Both the position numbers and the translations under genes were made by a program. Of a DNA stretch of 16,533 nt, positions 1-6,448 are shown piece by piece (position 1 is the stretch's first letter; every line of letters starts with the position of its first letter). Source of the DNA: an uncultured Desulfobulbaceae bacterium. GTDB lineage: Bacteria; Desulfobacterota; Desulfobulbia; Desulfobulbales; Desulfobulbaceae. The stretch covers positions 1 through 16,533 of the forward strand of contig CAMYOP010000033.1 of NCBI GenBank assembly GCA_947260045.1. The letters run 5' to 3'. A model generated the notes under the pieces. It was given only the letters and a program-made list of their open reading frames with translations, did not search any database and was not told the DNA's origin.

Positions 1-2
1 TG

Positions 3-2066
3 ATGAGTCGTTTAAGTAGATACTTTCAGGATGAATATGCTTGTGATTCATATGGCCAAACTCCAAATAATCAACCGACAACGACTCCTGGCGGGGATGA
101 CCCTCCGGATGACGGTGATGATGATCCTCCACCTGATGGGGATGATCCCCCTGTTCCACCACCAGATGACGAACCAGAGGAGCCAACCGGGCCAGTGTTG
201 ACAAGGTTTGGAGTTTTTTGCACTCCTTCTGAAATTAAAGTTGGCGAATCCTCAACTTGCCAGGCCATTGGCGAGTACAGTGACCAGCCTGATCAATACA
301 TTGACTTAACTGGAGCAGCCAGCTGGACAAGCGGACCTGGTTTCACTGGAGAGTCCGAAGGTTCCTTTGAGATTTCCGCCTCCTATCAGGGAGCGAGTGA
401 TTCGGCAACAATCACTGTAAAAGCTGATGACGACGATTCAGATCCAGAATCCGGCGAGGATGATCCGGAAAAAGGCGATGGCTATGATCCAACAGATGAT
501 CCTGGATCAGGAGTGGATCCGCCAGATGATCCTACAGAAGCTGAAGGTGAAATCACAACATTTCAGGGCGAACGTCCTGGTGGCGGAGAACCTGGCGATG
601 GGACCGGAAATGTCGGTGGTGGCGAGCAAACCACCAATCAACCTGGGGAATATAATGAACCGACTATTGGCGGTGATCCTGGAAAACCACCAGAAAAACC
701 TGGTGGAAAGTCTGGAGGGAAGCCAGGGAGTGATCCAGGTGGCAAGGACCCTGCTAAAGGTCCGGGCATTGAAGTGACTGAAGTGGGCAGCGCATCCCCT
801 GGTATGTGTAAGATTGTTGATGGGCAGCTTGTTGCTGTTAAAGGATACCCGGAAAAAATATCAGGCGAAACTGTTACCTTAGTAGGTCCTGTTACCAAGA
901 CAGCTGTAAGCTCTGGTGGTGGTCAGTTCAGCTTCCCAGAAATTCCAGCTGGTGATTATGTTGTTTCGGTAAAGGGCTGGGATTACGGTATGACCAGCGC
1001 CCAACTGAAAGCTCCATCTGGTAAATCTGTAAAAATAGTACTCAAAGGTTCATGTCCCTATTTGTATGTATGGACAGGCAGCGGTTTTGAGAAGGAAAAT
1101 GATATTTATTCAACTGCGCGCCTCAGTGCACCTGAGCTGGCAAAATCATTGGGTCTTGATCAAACAGCCTGGTCTGGGCTTGGCCTCTATGAACTCCCCT
1201 TAAATAATCTGCCAACAGAAATCTGGCAGGAAAAAGCCTATCATGATTATTACCAGCTGCAAAATCAACCTGTAAAAACAGAGAATAATACCATCCGTCT
1301 CCAGATTGCCGAGAGGCAGGCAGAATATTCTTTTACTGACATGGTACGACTCCATGCTGTACCTCGGAAGATTAACCAGGGTGTCGGTGTTTCAAGACAG
1401 GGAGACTTGTTTTATTTTAAAAAGCAGCACATCATAAATGCATGGACAGGCAGTGAAAAAAGCCCTGCAGGGAGTAATCCCTCGGCAGCACTCTATGATC
1501 AGGACTGGATTGAGCTGTCTTTACCACCCGCAGCATTTGAAAATGGTGTTCTTGCTGTTACCTGGCAAGGTTTTCAGGATGGTTCTCCCGCTGGTCACAG
1601 TGCAGCAAGAGGTCGGCCTCAACTGCAATTACAACGGAAGAATCCTGCAGGTGAATGGATAACTGTTGACTGGATTTATCCAAGGGACGAAACAGAGCAG
1701 GCCTTACTTCTTTTGGACGCTAAAGAAACTGGTTGGGACAAGGATAACACCATTCGCCTGGTGGCTGTAAGTTGCCTTCCCTTCAAATTCCACAGGATAG
1801 ATCAAATAGCTTGGTCAACACGTATAGGAGAAGGTGTTGAAGCTGTTGTATTGCCACTTATCTCTACAAAAGGACCGGAAGGAAGCTCTATAAACCAGGT
1901 ACTCCAGGCAGATGGAGAGACTTTGAACTTGCAGCCTCAGGAATCTGTAACCCTGGATTTTGATGCAGAAAAACTCAACAGTTCTAAGGAGTATGAATTC
2001 ATTTTTGAGTCCAGGGGAGTGTATTTGCCAGCGCCTCAAATCCGGGTAGTGGCTACAGAAAAATAA
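3..2066 (+). CDS. Large modular secreted protein, C-terminal part (Big2-like domain, CnaB-like domain, CPYLYVWTG module); 5' end probably outside window
   Basis: The frame is open to the window edge and the first ATG (base 3) is followed by no signal peptide, so this is probably the C-terminal 687 residues of a longer protein. Visible parts in order: an Asp/Pro-rich linker (about 20-62); a bacterial Ig-like (Big2-type) domain (about 64-140) with the pattern PSEIKVGES...A.W...SATITVKA; a second acidic Gly/Pro linker (140-250); a CnaB/carboxypeptidase-regulatory-like beta-sandwich (about 255-350, SSGGGQFSFPEIPAGDY); and a 340-residue C-terminal module opening with CPYLYVWTG at 351-359. From about 255 onward it is clearly homologous to the C-terminus of the 1380-residue protein encoded at 9536-13678. 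It faces the minus-strand cluster convergently. I infer an extracellular or surface role; no enzymatic motif is visible. Confidence 0.85.
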   Translation: MSRLSRYFQDEYACDSYGQTPNNQPTTTPGGDDPPDDGDDDPPPDGDDPPVPPPDDEPEEPTGPVLTRFGVFCTPSEIKVGESSTCQAIGEYSDQPDQYIDLTGAASWTSGPGFTGESEGSFEISASYQGASDSATITVKADDDDSDPESGEDDPEKGDGYDPTDDPGSGVDPPDDPTEAEGEITTFQGERPGGGEPGDGTGNVGGGEQTTNQPGEYNEPTIGGDPGKPPEKPGGKSGGKPGSDPGGKDPAKGPGIEVTEVGSASPGMCKIVDGQLVAVKGYPEKISGETVTLVGPVTKTAVSSGGGQFSFPEIPAGDYVVSVKGWDYGMTSAQLKAPSGKSVKIVLKGSCPYLYVWTGSGFEKENDIYSTARLSAPELAKSLGLDQTAWSGLGLYELPLNNLPTEIWQEKAYHDYYQLQNQPVKTENNTIRLQIAERQAEYSFTDMVRLHAVPRKINQGVGVSRQGDLFYFKKQHIINAWTGSEKSPAGSNPSAALYDQDWIELSLPPAAFENGVLAVTWQGFQDGSPAGHSAARGRPQLQLQRKNPAGEWITVDWIYPRDETEQALLLLDAKETGWDKDNTIRLVAVSCLPFKFHRIDQIAWSTRIGEGVEAVVLPLISTKGPEGSSINQVLQADGETLNLQPQESVTLDFDAEKLNSSKEYEFIFESRGVYLPAPQIRVVATEK

Positions 2067-2118
2067 GAAGGAAAAGATATATAATTACAGAAGGGAACAA
2101 CACTGAAGGAAGCTTACA

Positions 2119-2153
2119 GGACATTTTTCACTATTGAAAAAATCAATATGTCC
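2119..2153. other. Weak hairpin between convergent genes
   Basis: In the 148-base gap between the convergent genes, GGACAT (2119-2124) pairs with ATGTCC (2148-2153), and inside it ATTG (2133-2136) with CAAT (2144-2147). An alternative pairing of TTTTCAC with GTGAAAA near 2158 competes. Low GC and no following T-run make it a poor intrinsic terminator. Nothing else is recognisable in this gap. Confidence 0.2.
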
Positions 2154-2214
2154 GTGGTGAAAAATTGGCAAAGAGCAGTCTATCTGTTTTGAAAGCTTTG
2201 TGTTTTGTTGTACC

Positions 2215-3399
2215 TTAGTGGTTTCTAGGTTTTTCCAGTACAGCTTTTACGTCAAGACGATTTGGAGTGACTGTAAGTGGCTCAAGGCGAAAACCGGTGA
2301 ATTTGCGCAGAGATAATTCCTGAGCAATATGGTTGGCTTTTCCAGTGTAATCAACCATGAGTTCAGCACTGCCTATGATAAAACTTCTTTGATGGACCTC
2401 CTTGACACCCTGCATTTCTTTTTTCAAAAAATCCATGACAGCCATCAAGTGGCGATAGGAAACAAGTCCTGTAAGGGCAATGGTAACCTGTCTTGACCTG
2501 CCGTAGGTTTCTCCACGCCAGTTTTGCTGCACATCCTGGATCAGGTTATTTGCCAGGTTTTTGCTTGCTTTTTCAATGGCAATGGTACCACCCTGCATTT
2601 CATCGACATGAGCATGGGCTGCACGTGCTGATCTTGAAGCAATTACAAAGGCGTCATCGGCACGGATTGCCCGGGCCTGAACAACTGCCTGTAAGGATTG
2701 CAGGGAAGAACCCATAACTCTGCCACCAGCATTCTTTGACATGGCTTTGCCCACCAGAACCAACTGAGCACCTGCCTGCAGGCCAGCAGCTGCCGCTGCC
2801 TGATTGTCACCGCTGAGCATTCGCAGGGCACGGTCCCTGGGTATGTTTGCCTTGACAGTCTGAGCATCAACAACAGTGAAACCATTTGCGAGTAACTCTT
2901 CTATTAGGGTTGATTCAGCCTGACCAATGGCTTCCCAGGCATTGGTACCAAACATACCGGCAACTTTCTCTTCCATAATAACCATGACCTTGGGCTTTTC
3001 AGCAAGAACTTGCAACAAGCCAAGAGCCTGCAAATCATTGCGTAAAGCTGTGTTTCCAACTTCGGCATGGATTTTAATTCGATATAAGTTATCCTGCTGC
3101 TTTTCTGTCAGAATTCTGTAGTTTTTGACATAGCCTGCAGACTGAACCAGTATTTTGTCATGGATAATCCTGTACCGCTCAGTCATGGAATCAGTGGAAA
3201 TAAAGGTTCCAACTGCCTGTTCAACAGCTCTACGCAGGGCGTCATCAAGTGCCTTGTCTCTTGCCGCAGCCGCATTGCCGCCGATGACAGCTGCAACACC
3301 CTCGACCGCAACAAATTTATCTGCACCATTTGCTGGTAGGCAAAATGCCAGGAGCAGAAAAATATACGTTATCGGACTGGTAAGATGTAATCGAGACAC
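2215..3399 (-). CDS. FlgT-like periplasmic protein (FlgT_N plus FlgT_M-like domains, divergent C-terminus)
   Basis: A 394-residue exported protein. A signal peptide covers about residues 1-26 (hydrophobic ITYIFLLLAFCLPANG). Residues about 27-118 look like the FlgT N-terminal domain (VAVEGVAAVIGGNAAAARDK, then ALDDALRRAVEQAVG). Residues about 135-235 resemble the TolB-N-like middle domain (PKVMVIM...EELLANGFTVVDA...GAQLVLVGKA). The C-terminal 110 residues do not look like the SH3-like third domain of Vibrio FlgT; they suggest an alpha/beta domain (VTIALTGLVSYRHLMAVMDF). Start is GTG at 3399, with AAAGG seven bases upstream (3407-3411). It is the last gene of the run, 27 bases after the FlgP-like lipoprotein. 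FlgT forms part of the Vibrio flagellar H-ring, but no flagellar gene is present here, so a non-flagellar ring is more likely. Confidence 0.75.
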   Translation of the reverse strand: MSRLHLTSPITYIFLLLAFCLPANGADKFVAVEGVAAVIGGNAAAARDKALDDALRRAVEQAVGTFISTDSMTERYRIIHDKILVQSAGYVKNYRILTEKQQDNLYRIKIHAEVGNTALRNDLQALGLLQVLAEKPKVMVIMEEKVAGMFGTNAWEAIGQAESTLIEELLANGFTVVDAQTVKANIPRDRALRMLSGDNQAAAAAGLQAGAQLVLVGKAMSKNAGGRVMGSSLQSLQAVVQARAIRADDAFVIASRSARAAHAHVDEMQGGTIAIEKASKNLANNLIQDVQQNWRGETYGRSRQVTIALTGLVSYRHLMAVMDFLKKEMQGVKEVHQRSFIIGSAELMVDYTGKANHIAQELSLRKFTGFRLEPLTVTPNRLDVKAVLEKPRNH

Positions 3400-3426
3400 T
3401 TGATGACCTTTATTCTAATCTTTGTA

Positions 3427-3864
3427 TTAATTAAAGATATGTCTGAAGTCCTGACGCAGGGTTACTTCCATTTCCACTTCAACCCCGCCATCATCATGAA
3501 AAATAGTGTGCACAACTTTTGCACCACGAACATAGGCATCAACTCGTGCTTTTACGGAATCATTTTTCAAGATGAAATCTCGCACGTAAGAGCGAGAGGA
3601 GATGTTGACTCCATATGCCTGTTCCAAAAGATTACGGTAAGCATCCATTTTGGCAGCACGTTCGGTCATGATTCTCGCTTGTGCTGCATTTACAGAGCGT
3701 GCTGGAGGAGCACCATGTCCTATGGCTCTGATTGTAACAGGTTGCCAGGCAACTACGGGGTTGGCTGGCTGTGGTGCTTTTCTTTCTTCAACGGGTATAA
3801 TATAGCAACCGGACAGTGAAAGAACCGCTACCAGTAACACGCTAAACAGTATTTTCTTATTCAT
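3427..3864 (-). CDS. LPP20/FlgP-like outer-membrane lipoprotein
   Basis: A 145-residue lipoprotein. The signal peptide MNKKILFSVLLVAVLSLSGC ends in a perfect lipobox (LSGC), and the +2 residue is Tyr, so outer-membrane sorting is expected. A short Pro-rich linker is followed by one LPP20/FlgP domain: RAIGHGAPP, then ERAAKMDAYRNLLEQAYG, a middle FILKNDSVKARVDAYVRGAK, and a terminal VEVEMEVTL strand. This order closely matches Vibrio FlgP, the H-ring lipoprotein. An in-frame ATG lies at 3903, but AAAGGAGG five bases before the ATG at 3864 and the lipoprotein signal fix the start at 3864. It lies 16 bases after the two-domain protein and 27 bases before the FlgT-like gene, as expected of partners in one complex. 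Confidence 0.85.
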   Translation of the reverse strand: MNKKILFSVLLVAVLSLSGCYIIPVEERKAPQPANPVVAWQPVTIRAIGHGAPPARSVNAAQARIMTERAAKMDAYRNLLEQAYGVNISSRSYVRDFILKNDSVKARVDAYVRGAKVVHTIFHDDGGVEVEMEVTLRQDFRHIFN

Positions 3865-3869
3865 TACTT

Positions 3870-3877
3870 CCTCCTTT
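3870..3877 (-). promoter_or_regulatory. Ribosome binding site deciding the start at 3864
   Basis: AAAGGAGG on the minus strand, five bases before the ATG at 3864. It selects this ATG over the in-frame ATG at 3903, which would overlap the preceding gene and spoil the lipoprotein signal. Confidence 0.8.
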
Positions 3878-3880
3878 ACG

Positions 3881-4648
3881 TTAGGGCCTTCCGGCAATAT
3901 CATTTAAAAATTCTGTATTTGTTTCCAGTTCAACCTGGTATCTGCCATCAGCCAGTTTTTTCTCAGAAAGAACTCTGGCATTGTTGAGAACTGTTCGTAT
4001 TCTTGTCCTGACTTGATCACTGCTTATTGCATACTCTTGTACCGTTGAGTTGGCTGTTACCTGAATACGATCTATTTTTTCAGCAAGATTTCTTAAAGCA
4101 TCATTTTTTGCAGCACGCATACCAAGCAAATCACGTTCAGGAGCGGTCAGGCCTTGCTCGTTTGGCGGTAGCCCGTAGCCAATGGCTCTAACAGCAGAAG
4201 AGGATGCCTGATCAGAATTATAATTTGAAGTCGCCATGCCTGGAGGAGTTCCGTATCCCACTGCCTCAACAACTTCAAAATCATATTGCAGACGTCTACC
4301 AAGGATGGTTTCTATGGAGCCCAAGGTAATTTCAACAGTTACTTCAGCCATTCCATCATCATGTGCAATATAATCTATTTCCTGAGCGCCTTGTATTTCA
4401 ACCGAAAGACGGGTGCGCATGATATCGGATGCAACTACAAAATTACGAACAGTTGTTCCTGTATCCAGCCGCAATCCGTAAATATTCTCTGTCAAGTTAC
4501 GCAGCGCATCGACTTTAGCAGCTCTTTTTGCCAAAAGTTTCATCCTGGGATTGAGCTGCCCAGATGCGCTAGTGCAAAGGAAAAATGTTAACAGTATGGG
4601 CAGGAGACAGAGTGGCAAAATTCTCCAGCTATTTTTGGAGAGACTCAT
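3881..4648 (-). CDS. Periplasmic protein with two LPP20/FlgP-like domains
   Basis: A 255-residue exported protein. Residues 1 to about 30 form a signal peptide (ILPLCLLPILLTFFLCTSASG). The Cys at 25 is not in a lipobox, so release into the periplasm is expected. Two LPP20-like domains follow: the first (about 35-130) has LLAKRAAKVDALRNLTENIY, the second (about 165-250) has GMRAAKNDALRNLAEKID and a C-terminal YQVELETNTEF strand. Between them the lead motif GYGxPP occurs twice (VEAVGYGTPP, then VRAIGYGLPP), while the first domain has none at its front, so one lead segment looks displaced or left over from duplication. The start ATG overlaps the upstream stop (ATGA, 4645-4648), with GGAGG seven bases before it, implying translational coupling. 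Probably a periplasmic partner of the single-domain lipoprotein downstream. Confidence 0.8.
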   Translation of the reverse strand: MSLSKNSWRILPLCLLPILLTFFLCTSASGQLNPRMKLLAKRAAKVDALRNLTENIYGLRLDTGTTVRNFVVASDIMRTRLSVEIQGAQEIDYIAHDDGMAEVTVEITLGSIETILGRRLQYDFEVVEAVGYGTPPGMATSNYNSDQASSSAVRAIGYGLPPNEQGLTAPERDLLGMRAAKNDALRNLAEKIDRIQVTANSTVQEYAISSDQVRTRIRTVLNNARVLSEKKLADGRYQVELETNTEFLNDIAGRP

Positions 4649-5160
4649 TGGACATCCTCCACTTCTTTTTGCTTGCTTGAAAATAGAACCATCTTTTCAA
4701 TTATTTCACTCCATTCCATGAGTGTTACAGGCTGTGGCGCAAGTGGACCGCTTTGGGGGGCAGTATTGGATTTTTCATCAATAGTGGCTGGTGTTACGGC
4801 CTGTTTGTCAGAGATATCTATGGCCCCACGCAGTTCCACAAGTACTGAGCCATCAGAGAGATATTCCTCCTTGGCGATTACCATGCCTTTAAGAAATCCG
4901 GCTATCTGATGATAAAATGCAGTATCATCTTGTCCAGGCTTATTCTGCGAATAGGCTGCATTTCTTTGAAGTGCATTTGCATAGGCATCAAGTACTGCAG
5001 CTCTCTTAGCCATGAGCAGGGCCTGGGTTTTATTAACAGCGCGGACAGGCGGATAACCAACACCTCTCACAGCTATTTCGCCAGCCTCAACGGTTTTTTG
5101 ATCATATAATAAGCACAGAGTCAAAAAGGCTACGAAGAAAAATGTCAGTAAACTTTTCAT
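4645..5160 (-). CDS. Exported LPP20-like domain protein
   Basis: A 171-residue exported protein. The signal peptide MKSLLTFFFVAFLTLCLLYD runs to about residue 26, with likely cleavage after VEA. The mature part begins with an LPP20-type lead (IAVRGVGYPPVRAVNKTQ) and the helix LLMAKRAAVLDAYANALQR. The middle is longer and more divergent than in the two genes downstream. A Pro/Gln/Thr-rich tail and a terminal helix (EWSEIIEKMVLF) follow the domain. No Cys sits in a lipobox. The frame is open up to 5277, but that extension overlaps the preceding lipoprotein gene and would bury the signal peptide. ATG at 5160 is preferred; ATG at 5175 (MCSNFMKS...) is the alternative, and neither has a clear Shine-Dalgarno. 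It overlaps the next gene by four bases (ATGA). Confidence 0.75.
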   Translation of the reverse strand: MKSLLTFFFVAFLTLCLLYDQKTVEAGEIAVRGVGYPPVRAVNKTQALLMAKRAAVLDAYANALQRNAAYSQNKPGQDDTAFYHQIAGFLKGMVIAKEEYLSDGSVLVELRGAIDISDKQAVTPATIDEKSNTAPQSGPLAPQPVTLMEWSEIIEKMVLFSSKQKEVEDVQ

Positions 5161-5179
5161 AAAATTACTGCACATCTTG

Positions 5180-5395
5180 TTAGCGTGGTGGACCAACTTG
5201 ACCTGTAGGAGCTCCTGATGGTGCCGGTGGTGTCTGCGGAGTTGCTGGCTGTTGACCTGATGGCACAACGACATCACCTCTGTTTGGGAAAATAACTACT
5301 GGAGTCGGTGGTTCTTCTGTTGAGTAGACATAGCAACCAGCAATGCTGAACGAAGTCGCAGCAAGCAGCAGCATTAGGATTGTTCGCTTTATCAT
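5180..5395 (-). CDS. Small proline-rich outer-membrane lipoprotein
   Basis: A 71-residue lipoprotein. The signal peptide MIKRTILMLLLAATSFSIAGC ends in a perfect lipobox (IAGC), +2 Tyr, predicting the outer membrane. The mature part is only about 50 residues and Pro/Gly/Gln-rich (PPTPVVIF...PATPQTPPAPSG), so it is probably an extended tether rather than a folded domain. The first mature residues (CYVYSTEEPP) recall those of the FlgP-like lipoprotein at 3427-3864 (CYIIPVEERK), which suggests a shared origin or a cut-down copy lacking the LPP20 domain. AAAAGGAGGG five bases before ATG 5395 fixes the start; the ATG at 5431 has no such site. No known family recognised. Confidence 0.75.
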   Translation of the reverse strand: MIKRTILMLLLAATSFSIAGCYVYSTEEPPTPVVIFPNRGDVVVPSGQQPATPQTPPAPSGAPTGQVGPPR

Positions 5396-5400
5396 CGTAT

Positions 5401-5410
5401 CCCTCCTTTT
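5401..5410 (-). promoter_or_regulatory. Ribosome binding site deciding the start at 5395
   Basis: AAAAGGAGGG on the minus strand, five bases before ATG 5395. It rules out the in-frame ATG at 5431 as the main start. Confidence 0.8.
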
Positions 5411-5442
5411 GAGATATAGTTTGCCAGTCAAAGACCAGCTGT

Positions 5443-6183
5443 TTATTGAAAATTAGCCTGACGTTTGACTGTATATTCTTTTTCCCACATAATGATGTTT
5501 GTCTGAGAATTTGTCAGGCGGAATTGAAATTGAAAATAACGCATTCCTGTATTGGCACCAGTTTGTGCTACTTCAGTACTTGAGTAGACGAGGCCTGTCA
5601 GAAAATAGTCAATATCTGCCACACGTTTTGCAACTTCTCCTTCCTCAGTCATGGTTGTATCTGTCTGGCTCTGCTGTTGGACCTGCATTGGTTGGCCAAG
5701 CTGAAATGGGTTGGTGGTCCTTCGTCTGGTGGTAGTGGAGGAGACATTCACTTTACCCTGCTGTTTTAAGCGTTCGTCGATAGTATGCTGGTGGCTGGCT
5801 TCATCTCTGAAAAGTATCCGACCACCTGAGCGTTCCATCAGTTTAACCCGTATAGTTTTTTGGAAAATATCAGGGTCAATGGTTAAGTTTGATTTGTTTT
5901 CGATTGGCTTTACGGCAACAATGGGAGGTGTTGACTTTGCATACAGAAATGACTGCATCATGAGATCTCTTGCCATAAGGTCGGCTGTCACCCTGAGGTC
6001 TTCCACTGTAATCTGATTAAGAATAGCATTTGGCAGTTGGGCTGTAACGGGTCGTCTGTTGGTGACCTGGGCTACTGGTTGTTGTACAGCGCATCCAGAA
6101 GTCAAGCCAAGCAGGATGAGTAAAGAGAATAAAACGCTTATTGAAAAACCTGTGTTTTGATACCGCATTTTTCCTGTGACCAT
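5443..6183 (-). CDS. LpoB-like lipoprotein (penicillin-binding protein activator family)
   Basis: A 246-residue lipoprotein. The signal segment ISVLFSLLILLGLTSGC is followed by Ala at +2, predicting the outer membrane. The -3 Thr makes the lipobox slightly atypical. The mature domain has the LpoB pattern: PPIVAVKPIENKSNLTID, then a helix with IRVKLMERSGGRILFRDE, a variable Gln/Thr-rich loop, DYFLTGLVY, and the closing strand MWEKEYTVKRQ. In enterobacteria LpoB crosses the peptidoglycan to activate PBP1B. Compared with E. coli LpoB the insert TTTRRRTTNPFQLGQPMQ is unusual. The start could also be ATG 6168 (AGGA just upstream); the predicted promoter leaves only about 13 bases of leader before 6183 but about 28 before 6168. 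It heads the run down to the FlgT-like gene, with 47 bases to the small lipoprotein. Confidence 0.75.
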   Translation of the reverse strand: MVTGKMRYQNTGFSISVLFSLLILLGLTSGCAVQQPVAQVTNRRPVTAQLPNAILNQITVEDLRVTADLMARDLMMQSFLYAKSTPPIVAVKPIENKSNLTIDPDIFQKTIRVKLMERSGGRILFRDEASHQHTIDERLKQQGKVNVSSTTTRRRTTNPFQLGQPMQVQQQSQTDTTMTEEGEVAKRVADIDYFLTGLVYSSTEVAQTGANTGMRYFQFQFRLTNSQTNIIMWEKEYTVKRQANFQ

Positions 6184-6202
6184 TTTCTGTCTGTTGTTAA
6201 GT

Positions 6203-6231
6203 TTTATACAACCCTGATTTTACACTGTAAA
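6203..6231 (-). promoter_or_regulatory. Sigma70-type promoter of the LpoB-like gene and downstream run
   Basis: On the minus strand TTTACA (6226-6231) and TATAAA (6203-6208) are separated by 17 bases, close to the consensus at both boxes with ideal spacing. Transcription would begin near 6196, just ahead of the LpoB-like gene. This suggests that genes 6183 to 2215 form their own transcription unit. Confidence 0.6.
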
Positions 6232-6232
6232 A
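6218..6232. promoter_or_regulatory. Perfect 15-base palindrome over the -35 box (candidate operator)
   Basis: TTTTACA-C-TGTAAAA is a perfect 7-1-7 inverted repeat that fully covers the predicted -35 hexamer at 6226-6231. This position suits a dimeric repressor. I do not recognise the regulator. Confidence 0.45.
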
Positions 6233-6260
6233 AAACAAGGCTGTACTGTGATTATGTTTT

Positions 6261-6439
6261 GTGATTACCATTAAAGCTCAGTTAGAAACTAATAGAGAGG
6301 GGACCGATTTTATTTTTCTGTTGTTATTCGGGAGACAGAATAATTTTCGCTGATAATACGCGAAAAAAATTCGGTCCCCTTAAGTTTAGGAAAAATTTAA
6401 TCTGTCTCCCGGTGTTAACTGAGCTTTCGCTGTAATCAC
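6261..6439. repeat. Inverted-repeat element, long copy (MITE/REP-like)
   Basis: A 179-base non-coding element. Its ends form 24-base terminal inverted repeats with 20 matches: both read GTGATTAC, four variable bases, then AAAGCTCAGTTA (6261-6284 and 6416-6439). Inside, GGGGACCGA (6299-6307) matches TCGGTCCCC (6371-6379), and CGGGAGACAG (6329-6338) matches CTGTCTCCCG (6402-6411). A central hairpin is TTTTCGC/GCGAAAA (6344-6350, 6360-6366). A diverged copy lies at 15259-15412 in the opposite orientation. It encodes nothing; it resembles REP or MITE units mobilised in trans. It lies 9 bases after the stop of the CsgG/FlgO-like gene and 29 bases upstream of the next promoter, so it may also end or insulate transcription. 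Confidence 0.75.
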
Positions 6440-6448
6440 ATTATTTCT

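Noticed and set aside
3865..3903. N-terminal extension of the FlgP-like lipoprotein to ATG 3903
   Set aside because: It would overlap the preceding gene and displace the lipoprotein signal, and the strong ribosome site belongs to ATG 3864.
5161..5277. N-terminal extension of the LPP20-like gene to 5277
   Set aside because: The added residues are His/Gln-rich, out-of-frame shadow of the small lipoprotein gene, and would hide the signal peptide.
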